NCBI GenBank assembly: GCA_030220185.1
Contig: JASPKZ010001235.1
Location: 672,501 to 736,500 of the forward strand
From: Diploptera punctata
Taxonomy: Eukaryota > Arthropoda > Insecta > Blattodea > Blaberidae
Direction: 5' to 3'
DNA length: 64,000 nucleotides
In this document: positions 1 to 9,612 of the stretch, one piece after another
How the letters are laid out: each line of letters begins with the position of its first letter
How positions within the stretch are numbered: the first letter of the stretch is position 1
The notes under the pieces: generated by a model
Databases searched by the model: none
Told to the model about the DNA's origin: nothing
The model's input: only the letters and a program-made list of their open reading frames with translations
Translations under genes and position numbers: made by a program

Positions 1-283
1 TGTTAATTTTTAGTTACCTTATTTGCGTAGATGTCATGAAGTCTACACACCGACCCAATGAGACATCTAACAGACAACAAAGGTACTACTAGCACGTTGA
101 GTCTGTAAATTTTACTTAGAGGTATCTTTATTCAGGCTTAAGAATCTTTTACGAGCCTGAAAATCTTCAGTCTCGGGGCTCATGGCTTAAAGTTAAAAAA
201 ATCCATCGACTGCGGCCGGATTTGAACCCACGACCTTCGGAACTAGAGGCAACAGCATAACCACTAGTCCACTTCGGACGACC
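1..283 (-). mobile_element. SINE-A copy (tRNA-derived), runs off the left edge
   Basis: Reverse-strand member of a tRNA-headed SINE also found at 6809-7206, 19300-19515, 24640-24810 and 55143-55440. The polymerase III head lies at about 200-283: box A is like GGACTAGTGGTTA and box B like GGTTCAAATCC. It is followed by the family body (complement of CCTGAAAATCTTCAG). The 3' part is cut by the window edge. Confidence 0.75.
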
Positions 284-288
284 CTTAA

Positions 289-625
289 AGCTAACTAACT
301 AACTCACTGGCACTATCGAACCCGTAGGTTCATGCCGTGCGGACATAAGTTCTCCATACATCCCTCTCCTGAGCCAATGTTTTCCAATCATCCCCTGTAT
401 AATGTACTTCCCTCAAATCATAGTTAATGTTATTCTCCCATCTCATTCTTGGTTTACCAACTGGGCGTTTCCCTCTGGTTTTCCTACAAGAAGTCTCCAT
501 GCACGTCTTTCATTCCCCATTCGTGTCACATGTGCTGCTCATCGAAGTCTACGAGACTTAACTGTTCTCATTATATCTGGCTTCCTATAAAGACCATGTA
601 ATTCACTGTTCCCTTAAACCTAATG
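289..625 (-). mobile_element. RTE-1 LINE 3' fragment
   Basis: Reverse-strand copy of the last ~110 codons and 3' end of the RTE-like element at 49979-52225. The family end (complement of GGGTTCGATAGTGCCAGTGAG) lies at 300-335 with a short TTAG-type tail at 289. The coding part holds stops and frameshifts. A 5'-truncated dead copy. Confidence 0.8.
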
Positions 626-635
626 TAACCTAAAA

Positions 636-765
636 TCCAGATGATCGCAACCACAGGAGTAATTCTTTTCGAAGTAAAATTCCTGTGGTCTGACCAGGAT
701 TGAACTTAGGACGTCATGAACTGCAGCTCTGACCTCAAAAGGTCATGAGGTTGATCACACTGTAT
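636..765 (-). mobile_element. SINE-E fragment (tRNA-derived)
   Basis: Contains a degenerate reverse-strand box B (complement of CCTGGTCAGACC region) and the block TTCCTGTGGTCTGACC. It resembles the better copy at 33520-33695, which has the block GTCCGGGAATCGAACC. Strongly diverged. Confidence 0.45.
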
Positions 766-1237
766 GCATTATTTTTATTTAAACTATATTAAGAATTCAA
801 TGTTTGCCTTTTGCGTGGAATTGAAATTTGCTGCATTTTAATGCACAAATTGTGACAGGACTCTTGAAGGATCAGTGAACTGTAGAATAGGCGAGTCTGT
901 CTCTACTTCCAACGCTACAGGATTCAATGTCCTTTTTAGTGGCATCAGGTTAAGTTCATCTGATTCATGAGTCATCTGATATCCACCAACATCCAATTAT
1001 TTTTAACTGGCATCGCAAACAGTTCTATCTCCCCATATTCTTTCATTTATTACTATAAACATTCAAATTGTTATTTTTCACAAGTAACTTTGGCCATACT
1101 ACAATATATAGGGTGTAAATTGTATAAATTGTCAAACATACTTTGAGACTCTACCACAAATAACTAAACAAAGGAACTGCGTAATGTATTTCTTTTGTTA
1201 GGACTTAATAGAATGGATCACCAAAGAAACACTGTTA
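766..1237. other. No recognisable feature
   Basis: AT-rich sequence without a convincing reading frame, RNA gene or repeat that I can match elsewhere in the window. Confidence 0.5.
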
Positions 1238-1905
1238 TTATAAGTAATGCCACGAGTGATTTCCAAATTATCGATAAATTCACGACTCGCGAAGTGAGGA
1301 GTGAATTTGTCTAGAGAATTTGGAAATCAAAAGTGGCATTTGTTAGGACTATTTAACGAATAAAATTAAGCTGTTTACTCACAAATCATTATTTAACTAT
1401 AGTTATTTTAAAATATTTATATATTTAATGTAAACGGCGATGTTTGAAAACAAATGAGAAACGATTGGTTATGTTTCACTTGTTCATCACTGCAACCATA
1501 TCATATTATTTATTGCCAAACGATCGCAATATTGTAAGAATGCACCCTAGTGGAGAAAAAATTAAACATATCAAACTTATATTATATCCCGCAAACACTC
1601 TCTGGTTACATTCGTGCACTATATATTATACAATCTGGTAGCCACATGCATTCTAGAATTCTTACATCTTAATATATAAATTGTTATATTCGACGTATTT
1701 CTTAGAGAGTAAGTCACTGCAAAATAATGCTCTGACCTATTCAGAATATTAAAAAGGAGGAGCTTGATTTTAAAGTGATAAAATTAAATTGATAAAACCG
1801 AGGTGGAAAACGAGTGTGATTGGTTGTAAATCAAATTTCATTGAAATCTGATTGGTCATTGACTCCCATTTGGGGCATGAGTTAAATAGTCAGAGAAAAA
1901 CTTTC
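1238..1905 (+). repeat. Repeat R, copy 1 (unclassified, hairpin at one end)
   Basis: One of three copies of a ~650-700 bp dispersed repeat; the others are 15040-15757 and 58763-59402, both on the reverse strand. One end carries a hairpin (1246-1342): AATGCCACGAGTGATTTCC against GGAAATCAAAAGTGGCATT. The other end reads GGGGCATGAGTTAAATAGTC. This copy has about 35 extra bases in the hairpin loop. No coding capacity. Termini do not match typical TIR, LTR or Helitron ends that I can recognise. Confidence 0.65.
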
Positions 1906-2036
1906 GAATGCCAAAATTAAATGAAGATATAGAAAAGATACCAACAGGAATGGAGCAAATTATCTGAGAAGAATGGAAATAAATAAAAAACAATATTTAA
2001 TGATGCAGTTACATTATACATTAATTACATACGTAA

Positions 2037-2593
2037 AATAACACTGGTCAACATGATTTTTGCCTCATGAGTACCAATAGATGTACTTAATGCAGTTTTT
2101 TTATCGTGTTTTCAAATATGTATTCCGAATTTCTCCATCACCCACAGTTTTTTTTATTTCAATTTCAATTAATGGATTTAAATAATTATTTTTTTAATAA
2201 ACCTAGATTTCTTCCCGGAAAATCTTGGTGCAGTGAGCGATGAGCACGGGGAACACTTTCATCAGGAGATTTCAACTATGGAAAAGAGATATCAAGGCAA
2301 ATGGAATCCTAATATGCTGGCCGATTATTGTTGGACCATCAAGACGGATGCTCCACAGGCGAAATATAGCAGAAAATCGTCATTTCTTACTTTCTAGGTG
2401 AGTCCGAATGTTCGAATATTGTGTAGTTACGTATGTAGGAAATATTATAGTGTTTGAAATTATAAATTCCTGTCTCTCGGACACCTTGCGTGATGGAGAA
2501 AAAACTGATATCATATTTGAATTCAGGAGAAAAAATACTATCAGAATCACATATTTTTCTTTCTGAGACAAAAAGAAGTATCTTTTATGTTGC
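2037..2593 (+). repeat. Repeat M, copy 1 (carries a conserved peptide-coding stretch)
   Basis: Dispersed repeat beginning AACACTGGTCAACATGATTT, with further copies at 9150-9255, 12951-13480 and 32115-32690. This copy retains the longest reading frame (separate entry, 2200-2397). After the stop codon, all long copies continue with about 190 bp of similar sequence ending near TCTTTCTGAGACAAAA. Foldback A sits just downstream. Confidence 0.7.
2200..2397 (+). pseudogene. C-terminal fragment of an arthropod multicopy protein of unknown function
   Basis: One open frame of 65 codons ending in TAG, with no start codon. It reads LDFFPENLGAVSDEHGEHF, then HQEISTMEKRYQGKW, NPNMLADYCW and finally KYSRKSSFLTF before the stop. 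I recognise SDEHGERFHQDI followed by MEKRYQGKW and MLADYCW as the end of a protein family present in many copies in insects, usually annotated as uncharacterised. I know no function. Other copies in this window lost the N-terminal half (13152-13538 and 32330-32460). The sequence is carried inside repeat M, so it is probably mobile or retrocopied rather than a resident gene. The family resemblance is from memory and needs a search. Confidence 0.6.
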
Positions 2594-2606
2594 AATGGTA
2601 TTACAC
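2594..2606 (+). repeat. Target-site duplication, left, of foldback A
   Basis: AATGGTATTACAC, repeated exactly at 2919-2931 on the other side of the element. Confidence 0.85.
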
Positions 2607-2657
2607 GATGTTGAGTGATTCCGGGTTCTGTGGCCGTGGTCCATAGTTGGTGTTGAT

Positions 2658-2700
2658 ACCAGACGTTTCGCCCTCAACTGCGGAGGGCATCTTCAGTGGC
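2658..2700 (-). ncRNA. Hammerhead-like motif, left arm of foldback A
   Basis: Exact inverted copy of the motif at 2792-2834. Confidence 0.6.
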
Positions 2701-2791
2701 GAGTGCTTCTAGGCGTGTTTCCTGGTCGGAAGCTCTACTTAGAGTCACTCTAAGTAGAGCTTCCGACCAGGAAACACGCCTAGAAGCACTC

Positions 2792-2834
2792 GCCACTGAA
2801 GATGCCCTCCGCAGTTGAGGGCGAAACGTCTGGT
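2792..2834 (+). ncRNA. Hammerhead-like motif, right arm of foldback A
   Basis: Core CTGAAGA (2796-2802), one extra T, stem II GCCCTC...GAGGGC, then GAAA (2823-2826) and CGTC. A short stem I can form between GCCA before the core and TGGT after the GTC cleavage-type triplet. Helix III would be A-C with G-U and has no loop, so it can only form between two molecules through the palindrome ACGT. This matches the minimal dimer-type hammerheads known from Penelope-like elements. Cleavage is not shown. Confidence 0.6.
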
Positions 2835-2965
2835 ATCAACACCAACTATGGACCACGGCCACAGAACCCGGAATCACTCAACATCATGATTACCGGCCGT
2901 GAAAGCCTGCATTTAACTAATGGTATTACACTTTGCTTCTTCTTATTATTATTATTCTTCTGCTT

Positions 2966-3062
2966 CATGAAATTAGGCCTTTTGACATGTTTTCACATCA
3001 AGTGGGATTTAATGAATCCTCCCATCTAGTAAATGGGCGTCCAACATATTACATTTTGCTTA
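2966..3062 (-). mobile_element. LINE 3' fragment (same family as 45116-45520)
   Basis: Reverse-strand block TTTTCACATCAAGTGGGATT through AAATGGGCGTCCAACAT, shared with 27885-28170 and 45116-45520, where the reverse strand encodes a LINE C-terminus (VGRPFTRWEDSLNPT). Too short to keep a frame. Confidence 0.7.
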
Positions 3063-3574
3063 CACATTTATTCATTCAAGGAACGAGTGTTCTTATTTTC
3101 CCCATATTGTCCAGAGACTTACTCAAGTTTACCCAATATCCTGGGTTTACCATTAACTCATAGCATGCCCAAAAATGAGCGAAATCCGACAATTAGATGT
3201 GGAGGTTTACCTGAAATCTGAAATTAAGAACTGACTAGCAACCGCCATGTTTGGTTCGTCTCAGCGTAGGCTATATCATACAATTTAATTAACCTTTAAT
3301 ATTTAATTTATTTAGACGTAGCAACGCACGCCGGGTATTAGCTAGTATCAAAGAGCATTTTGTTATTCGATTTATTTGTGACTTCGTACATCGTGACGGA
3401 GCTCACAGTTAAAAGTAGGTCCATCAACGAAAACAAATGCGCATCTGTTGTTTCATAATAAGGTAAATAACGCAATATGTGACACGGATACTATTAGCCG
3501 CACCCACTTCTTATTTCTTTTTTTCTACATAACAACCTCTTTTTCATCATCAGCATGAGCTCTTCTGGCCTGTT
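3063..3574. other. Unassigned sequence
   Basis: No gene seen. The phrase GCAACGCACGCCGGGTATTA (3322-3341) looks like a transposon terminus but I cannot place it. Confidence 0.35.
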
Positions 3575-3820
3575 CAGTCTCCAACTACAGAGTCATCGAA
3601 AAAGATTGTAGCAATTTCAATCAATCATAGCTCAGGAACTATTTGAGATATTAAAACGAGTATTTTTTTGTTAAATTCGCCAACTCAAAAGTGTTTTTTT
3701 TCTTAGCCTAGAATGTGTCTATGTGTCCGTTGGTTGCTCTGCAAACATCCAACCGATAGTCGATTTCGGCCCAACAACGCTGGATCATCACAGGGGTGAT
3801 TGTTGCAACAGCATCGGGAT

Positions 3821-4095
3821 TAAAATATAAAATTATGGAATATTCACCTGAAAGGTCCGACTCCTCAAGTTAATTGGTTATTTAACTGTAGCGCTTTCGG
3901 GACTTGTCCCATCATCGGCAGGATTTAGAACTCCAGTTTTGAATCCTGCCGATGATGGGACAAGTTCCGAAAGCGCTACAGTTAAATAACCAATTAAGTT
4001 GAGGAGACGGACCTTTCAGGTGAATATTCCATAATTTTATATTTTAATTTTGAGTAATACCTCAACGGAACACATCATGAATCTTATAAAAGTTG
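3821..4095 (+). mobile_element. Foldback element B (PLE-type)
   Basis: Palindromic arms of about 105 bp around a 16-bp spacer centred near 3932, plus a ~50-bp right tail. An 11-bp duplication AGCATCGGGAT (3810-3820 and 4096-4106) shows insertion into the mariner-like copy. The arms hold a hammerhead-like core and the block TTGAGGAGACGGACCTTTC. That block recurs at 6742-6757, 54886-54902, 46990-47005 and in the PLE relic. Confidence 0.85.
3945..3983 (+). ncRNA. Hammerhead-like motif, right arm of foldback B
   Basis: Core CCGATGA, extra T, stem II GGGAC-AA-GTTCC, GAAA, then the palindrome AGCGCT, a cleavage-site A and CAG. CAG can pair with CTG just before the core as stem I. The helix III position is again self-complementary. 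The left arm has the inverted motif, with the better stem GGGAC/GTCCC. Confidence 0.55.
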
Positions 4096-4212
4096 AGCAT
4101 CGGGATCCTTTGCCTTAAATGTTGCAGATCTCTGATCGGTTAACTGTACACAATGTTTTTTTCGTATCCCTATAAAAAAAGTCTAGGGGTGGCAAGTCGG
4201 GGCTTCTATGAG

Positions 4213-4640
4213 GCTATTGAATATCACCGAACATGTTTACTTAGACCCGCTAGAACTGTACGTTTTCCCGCAAGTAGACCAAACTGAAGAAGCAAATAAA
4301 GTAACGTTATTATTTCAACAAGATGGCGCGCCCCCGCTCTTTTCCCAACCAGTTCGAGACGCTCTGCATGCAAGATTCCCTGATCGGTGGATTGGTAGGT
4401 CCGGTCCTATTCAAAGGCCTCCTAGAAGCCCCGACTTGGCACCCCTACACTTTTTTATGGGGATACGTAAAAAACATTGTGTACAGTGAACCGATCAGAG
4501 AACTGCACCATTTAAGGCAAAGGATCACCGATGCTGTTGCAACAATCACGCCTGCGATGATCCAGCATTGTTGGGCCGAAATCGACTATCGGCTGGATGT
4601 TAGAAGAGCAACCAACGGAGCGCACACAGAAACATTCTAA
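4213..4640 (+). pseudogene. Tc1/mariner-family transposase, C-terminal part, frameshifted
   Basis: Partial transposase of a DDE cut-and-paste element. The first frame (from 4208) reads VYLDPLELYVFPQ, FQQDGAPP and PRSPDLAPLHFF. Near 4460 the frame shifts, and the second frame continues GYVKNIVYSEPIREL to a stop at 4638-4640 (NGAHTETF). FQQDGAPP and SPDLAP are the second and third acidic-residue regions of the DDE fold. The N-terminal DNA-binding half is absent. A single-base deletion in the run of T turned FFLWGYV into FFMGIR. Non-coding family sequence continues to about 4775. The inverted partner at 3575-4212 suggests a rearranged pair. Clearly dead. Confidence 0.8.
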
Positions 4641-4775
4641 GGTAAGAAAAAACAACTTTTTTGAGTTCGTGAATGTAACAAAGAAAGTACTCGTTTTAAT
4701 ATCTCAAATAGTTCCTGGGCTATGATTGTTTGAAATTGCTGCAACCTTTTTCGATGACGTTGTAGTTGTCCGAGC

Positions 4776-5368
4776 CATATTTTCAGTGGCCGGCCTACAT
4801 TTCTTTTTCCTTTTGGATTATAGAATAGGGCAGTTTTCGGTATTCTCGAGTCTGATTTTCATTTGTCTCTCGTTATTTAAAAAAGTTTCCAAATTTGATA
4901 TGACTTTTGTTTTGTCGGTGCTTCAAAAGGAGACATTTAGGGCCGCTTTCTCTAACTAGGGTTACATTTACCGATATTAATGTTACATTATTACTTAGTT
5001 TAAACAAGAATTTACTTTCTCCAAATTAGTTTAGTTCTTAATCGGAGATTAAAGTTAAGCTCTCAAGATGTAAGGTTTAAACATTGTTTTAGTTTAACCA
5101 ACGCAATAAGAACAGGTGGAAGACTATATTGAAGATTTTAACGAAAGTAGAAGAAGAGGAAAGCAAAAAAAAGGAGGAAACAGAATAAGAAGAGAAATAA
5201 TAAAGAAGAAGAAGAAATTGAAGAAGGAGAAGAAAATTAAAATGAAGAAGAAAATGAGGAGCAAGATAAAAATGTTAAAAAACGTTTTTCTTTCTTGAAT
5301 ATTTTTTCTTCTTTTTTCCTTCCTTTTATTTATTGTATTTCTTCATTTATTTTTCTTTCTCGATTATT
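4776..5368. other. AT-rich and AAG-rich sequence, no gene
   Basis: 5116-5240 is an AAG/GAA-rich low-complexity run that gives a spurious lysine-rich frame. Nothing else is recognisable. Confidence 0.5.
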
Positions 5369-5369
5369 G

Positions 5370-5965
5370 TTGCTTAATTTATGAAGATTTACAAGGAATA
5401 ATAAGACAAATGATATCTAGTAATATTTGGGCAGAATAGATAATTTTGAAACTTCCTTCCTCTGTTAATTTTATTTATTCCTTTATTTTCTTTCTCTTTT
5501 ATTTTTGTTTAATTTATGAACATTTACAAGAAATAATAAGACCAATCCATCCATCCATAGTAATTCCGCCCGAGGGCAGGTCTTTTCGCTGCAATCATAG
5601 ATTTTCACGCTATGCTTTGCAGTTTTACTAGGGAATTACAGGTGTGGTAGCTTCCCGTTGCTTTCCACACCGGTGAAGGATGATGATAATGATAAGGATG
5701 ATGATAATGATGGCCGGATGATTTTCGGGGACCGTTGCACCCTAAGCTTCCTGACATGTGTCTTACAGGTGAGGAAAAACCCCGAAAAAATCTCACCCAG
5801 GAGCCGTCTCGGCCGGGAATTGAACCCGGGCCCGCCGCGTGACAAGGTAACACGCTACCTCCAGACCACAGCGGTGGAATAGTAAGACCAATGATATCTG
5901 GTAATATTTGGGCAGAATGGATAATTTTTAAAAAATAATGTAAGTTATTTCTACATAATATTTCG
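5370..5965 (+). repeat. Local tandem duplication, second unit split by a SINE
   Basis: Two units share TTTAATTTATGAA, ATTTACAAG, AATAATAAGACMAAT and GATATCT.GTAATATTTGGGC. Unit 1 is about 5378-5452. Unit 2 starts about 5509, is cut at 5546 by the SINE at 5547-5880, and resumes at 5881. The duplication therefore came first. Confidence 0.75.
5547..5880 (-). mobile_element. SINE-B, full-length reverse copy
   Basis: tRNA-headed SINE. On the reverse strand it begins CCACCGCTGTGGTCTGGAGG (box A), with box B GGGTTCAATTCCCGG, a GATGATAATGATAAGGAT region, and ends at CTGCCCTCGGGCGGAATTAC plus TATGGATGG. A 12-bp duplication ARTAAGACCAAT flanks it (5535-5546, 5881-5892). Confidence 0.85.
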
Positions 5966-6084
5966 AATTTGTATACAGCCAACATTTTTTTTTCATCAGA
6001 TAAAGACAGAATAAAGTTTAAAAAAGCTTAACTTCTTTTTATTTTTTTCTTTAATTATCATACTTCATCTTAAGTGTCTTTCAT

Positions 6085-6660
6085 TGTGTAATTATGACAC
6101 CACTCATCTCACTGAACTTTTTCAAACTAATTCCTTATCTTTAACAGAGACATGGTTTGTTTTCCTGTTTTTAATTACAGATTTTTTTATCAACAACATC
6201 AACGCATCTGTCTCCTGTTTCTCCTCTTTTTTTATATCCCTCATTCTTCTCATTATGCACCACAGCTTCATTTACTCGAACCCTTCGGTCTTCTCAAAGA
6301 TTTCTTTCTCACATAAACAAAGCTATTCTAATTTTCTAACTTCATCTCCTTCAAGTCTTGTAAGACATCTGCCATCTCATTTTAGATCTCCCTCGGGCTC
6401 TGTTTTTAAAAGTTTCCACTGGAAAAGTTTTTGTAACAATTCTTTCATCACATGTTCTATATACCTGACCAGACCAACTTAATTACTGTGTTCTTATGAA
6501 TCTAACAATATTCTTATTTTTAATTGTTTTATTCTAATCATCATACGCTCTAATTCTCCAAGTTTGTTGGGCTGTACATTTTCGTTAAGATTTTTCTTTC
6601 GAAAAGTAATAGCCTTTGTATTTCAGAATTTTTCAAGGTCCAGGTTTCATATACGCAAGT
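6085..6660 (-). mobile_element. LINE C-terminal fragment
   Basis: The reverse strand encodes scrambled pieces of a LINE C-terminus: AYETWTLKNSEIQRLL and FERKILTKMYSP (6550-6660), then TFPVETFKNRARGRSKMRW (about 6350-6430). The order, ETW then FERKIL then GRSKMRW, is that of RTE-like elements. Several frameshifts. No recognisable 3' tail. Confidence 0.65.
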
Positions 6661-6694
6661 CACCACAGGTGGTGTATTCAACAATATACCAACC

Positions 6695-6805
6695 TTCTTC
6701 TGATGATGGGATTAGTCTCGAAAGGTCTACAGTGAATGAATACTTTTACCTGTTGAGGAGACGGACTTGAAAAGTTCAAAATTTTGTAATTGTATATTAT
6801 AATTT
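6695..6805 (+). ncRNA. Solo hammerhead-like arm of the foldback B type
   Basis: Canonical core CTGATGA (6699-6705), extra T, stem II GGGA-TTAG-TCTC, GAAA, GGTCTACAG, then GTTGAGGAGACGGACTTG. It matches one arm of foldback B without the inverted partner. It abuts the SINE at 6809. Confidence 0.55.
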
Positions 6806-6808
6806 AAT

Positions 6809-7206
6809 CGGCCGTGGTGGACTAGTGGTTACGCTCCTTGTCTCTGGTCCCGAGGGTCACGGGTTCAAACCCGGCCGGGGTCGATGGATTTTTTTAGGAT
6901 GGAAAAATCCAAGGAGCAAGTCCTCCGGAAGGGACTTTAAAGCCGTGGGTCCCGAGTCTGAAGATTTTCAGGCTCGTAAAAGATCCTTAAGCCTGAATGA
7001 AAAGGCCTCCAAATAAAATTTACCGAATTTTCACGTCCTAGTACTACCTTGGTTTTCTAGATGTCAGTATGAGGCGGAACGCTGACCACGGACCACTCAT
7101 GTGACATCTATACGAAAACAAGTGTGACTAAATTAGTATGGTTCAAATTCTTCCTTGTAGGGGGAGAGCGCCTAAATCTCTGTTAACGGAAACATGGGCT
7201 TACAAG
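6809..7206 (+). mobile_element. SINE-A, longest copy
   Basis: Head GGCCGTGGTGGACTAGTGG (box A) and GGGTTCAAACCCGG (box B) within the first 65 bases. The body contains AAGCCGTGGGTCCCGAGTC and the 3' part GGGGAGAGCGCC...ACATGGGCTT. The 55143-55440 copy shares the same 3' end, so full length is about 400 bp. Confidence 0.8.
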
Positions 7207-7527
7207 ATTAGAAGAAGATATTATAATTGTCTATGGTATACTCTAACTTTGGTGTTCTTAGAGTTATTCTGGATCCAATATGTGATTTATTCCATTTATA
7301 GGTAAATAAACTTAATTCTTCTTCATCGACTTCAAGGTTAGGCTGTAAACCTGTACCGACTCGAAGCATATCCCTCCATCTGGCAATTGAGGGTCCAACG
7401 GAACGTTTACCTCTTGGAATATATTGTAAAGCCTGTTTTGATACACGAGATGTCTCCACTCTATTTATATGTTGAAACTATTTTAATTTGTTGTCTATCA
7501 ATGTGTTTGCTAATTCATATATTTGTA

Positions 7528-8007
7528 CTTTTTAAAAAAATATTTTTCACTGAGAGTAATTAATATTATAATTACAAAAAAAAATAAACGTTATCTCAGT
7601 CAAAGCATAAATTTATTGTGTCGACGTTTCAATCTCCTGTTGTGAGATTATTTTCAAGACATGGGTGTTTATAAATTTATTGTACATAGTTACCATCACC
7701 AAGACAATTAATTTTTTTTATATTTATGAATATATGTATACAAATTTAAATGTATAAATTTAATATTTTAATTATAAATTGCATAAATTTAAAATTTCAA
7801 TTTATAATTAAAAATATTAAATTTATACATTTAAATTTGTATACATATATTCATATAAAAAAACTAATTGTCTTGGTGATGGTAACTATGTACAATAAAT
7901 TTATAAACAACCATGTCTTGAAAATAATCTCACAACAGGAGATTGAAACGTCGACGTAATAAATTTATGTTTTGACTGAGATAACGTTTATTTTTTTTTT
8001 GTAATTA
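7528..8007 (-). mobile_element. Foldback element C (PLE-type)
   Basis: Near-perfect palindrome from about 7568 to 8007 with ~210-bp arms and a ~19-bp spacer (7781-7799). A ~40-bp tail lies on the left. A 13-bp duplication TCATATATTTGTA flanks it (7515-7527, 8008-8020) and splits a LINE. Both arms carry a degenerate hammerhead-like core ending GAAACGTC. Confidence 0.85.
7912..7956 (+). ncRNA. Degenerate hammerhead-like motif, foldback C
   Basis: TTGAAAA in place of CTGANGA, extra T, stem II AATCTC...GAGATT, GAAA, CGTC. TGTC before the core can pair with GACG after GTC. Two core bases differ from consensus, so activity is doubtful. The inverted copy lies in the left arm. Confidence 0.45.
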
Positions 8008-8144
8008 TCATATATTTGTATTTGTTCTCTAATGATGGTATTGCGGATATGATCTCTTAATGTGTGTCCTGCTATCCTTCTTAAGAAACACATTCTGCCG
8101 TTTCTATATTTCTTTTTCCAAATCAAGTTAATTAAATGAGCTAA

Positions 8145-8445
8145 CAGACAGTCAAAATAAAAAATAAAGATGTGCTAGACAGAGTGGGTAAAGGAAGAAC
8201 AATGGTGGAACTCATAAAGAAGAGGAAAAGAAATTGGATTGGTCACTGGCTAAGAAGAAACTGCCTGCTGACGGATGCCCTAGAAGGAATGGTCAACGGA
8301 AAGAGGAGTTAGAGGCAGAAAAAATACATCAGATGATAGACAATATTAAAATAAATGGTTTGTATGCAGATACAAAAAGAAAAGCTGAGTTAAGGAAAAA
8401 GTGAAGAATGCTGAGTTTGCAGTGATAGACCTGATCTTTGGCAGA
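8145..8445 (+). mobile_element. LINE 3' fragment (family of 18030-18430)
   Basis: Forward-strand sequence closely matches the complement of 18060-18371, for example GAAATTGGATTGGTCACTGG. It encodes part of KKRKRNWIGHWLRRNCLL, with a frameshift near 8300. Confidence 0.75.
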
Positions 8446-9149
8446 ACACTATGTATGTGTGTATATATTTCTTCAATTTGTGTATTTGTACCAGAGGTCA
8501 TCAAAGCATAATTATTCTTTTGTTTTTGGATTATTTTAGATTTTATTTTATTTTGATTGTGATCCATATTGAAGAGAGCACTCTGATTTTCAAAAGCATC
8601 TCTAGTAGATTGTTTTATCTCCCATTAAAATAAGTTAAGCGGCTCCATGGCTAGTCACTTGCTCTACACGTCTAGGATGCTAGTTCGCGCCTTGATCACT
8701 TCTCATGGAGTTCGTAGTGGACGAATTAGAGCCAGGTCAAGATTTTCTAGGGATTTCTTCCATTTTACTCTGCCAAAATGTTCATTCCGTCTCTTCTTCA
8801 CTCTGACCTAATCAATTTCGTTACATTTCATTTCATCTGCCCCAGTGATATAACGATCGGTCTGTCAGCCGGAATGAGTCATCATGTTTGATGCTACGGC
8901 CAATTGCCGGCCTTGACCGCCCCAACTATGCGCCTCAATCGATTTCTATCTTCTGCCTTCCTTCTCCATCCCTGGACTCACATAACGTTCAGATCCTGTT
9001 CCACCTAGTAAGAGATCTTCCAACTTTTCTTTTTCCCTCTATTTTAGAGAGTGTGACTATGGGCAATGCCTGTTTCTTGCAGTCGATGTAAATGGCCCAG
9101 CCGTCTCAACCTTGAAGATTTTATTATTCTGCCTATGTCAGTATAAGTC
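8446..9149. other. Unassigned; possible decayed tRNA-like segment at 8640-8700
   Basis: GGCTCCATGGCTAGTCACTT and TGCTAGTTCGCGCCTTG loosely recall a polymerase III box A and B. No second copy is seen, so I do not call a SINE. Nothing else is recognisable. Confidence 0.25.
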
Positions 9150-9255
9150 GTCTGGTCAACATGATCTTTGTCTCATCAGTACCAATACGTAGTTGTACTT
9201 AATGCAGTTTTTTATCCTGTTTTCAAATATGTATTCGGAATTTCTACATCACCCA
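9150..9255 (+). repeat. Repeat M, copy 2 (truncated)
   Basis: Contains TGGTCAACATGATCTTTGTC and GTTTTCAAATATGTATTCGG as in the other M copies. It stops at ATCACCCA, where a different sequence begins. Confidence 0.7.
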
Positions 9256-9288
9256 TTAGTTGACCGGAACTGGTATCTTTAATATTAT

Positions 9289-9612
9289 ACAGGGCTATTC
9301 AAAAAGAAGGAACAGACTTCAAACATTTATTTCTTCCAAACTACAAAAAATAGAAACATGATTCCAACGTTCCTGGAAAGAGAAAAGTTCAAATTTCACT
9401 ATTTTATGCATTCAGTATGAGCGCTATGTGTTACACGACAAATACCAAAACGATGGTTCATTTCTTGCCACACACGAATCAGCTGGTCTCTAGTTATCGA
9501 ATTCACAGCTTCAACAATTCGATGTGGCAGATTTTCAAGAGTGTCAGGCATGGGACAATCCATATCAAATCGGACAGCAAAAAATCTTGCAATTTATTTT
9601 TTTAATTTTATG
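9289..9612 (-). mobile_element. Mariner-like element MLE-2, truncated copy
   Basis: Terminal sequence ACAGGGCTATTCAAAAAGAA is followed by the reverse complement of the transposase 3' end seen at 18750-18925. The coding part (complement of GAATCAGCTGGTCTCTAGTT) lacks everything upstream of the region of the third catalytic residue. Confidence 0.75.

Larger units (their letters stand above)
2607..2918 (+). mobile_element. Foldback element A (PLE-type, hammerhead-like arms)
   Basis: A palindrome of two 139-bp arms around C2746 (2607-2885). I find no mismatch between the arms. A 33-bp single-copy tail with CCGGCCGTGAAAGCC follows. A 13-bp duplication flanks the element. The tail also occurs, in reverse, in foldback D. 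Both arms carry the hammerhead-like core listed separately. Perfect arms suggest recent formation or gene conversion. Confidence 0.85.
3575..4212 (-). mobile_element. Mariner-like element, inverted partial copy, split by foldback B
   Basis: 3575-3809 and 4107-4212 together are the reverse complement of about 4425-4775. They share, for example, CCGATGCTGTTGCAACAATC. The coding frame is the C-terminal part of a Tc1/mariner-type transposase, broken by the foldback insertion at 3821-4095. With the copy starting at 4213 it forms a divergent inverted pair. Confidence 0.8.
7207..8125 (-). mobile_element. LINE-4 3' fragment, split by foldback C
   Basis: The reverse strand of 7207-7514 encodes QALQYIPRGKRSVG, IARWRDMLRVGTGLQP. 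This is the C-terminal end of the family also seen at 21745-22610 (RGRRSLGRPVKRWRENF) and has a GAA-type 3' end. The element resumes at 8021-8125 after foldback C. Frame broken. Confidence 0.65.

Noticed and set aside
5116..5298. Lysine-rich 60-residue frame
   Set aside because: AAG/GAA low-complexity DNA; no start context, no conserved motif.
8640..8770. tRNA-headed SINE
   Set aside because: Box A and B matches are poor and no second copy exists in the window.
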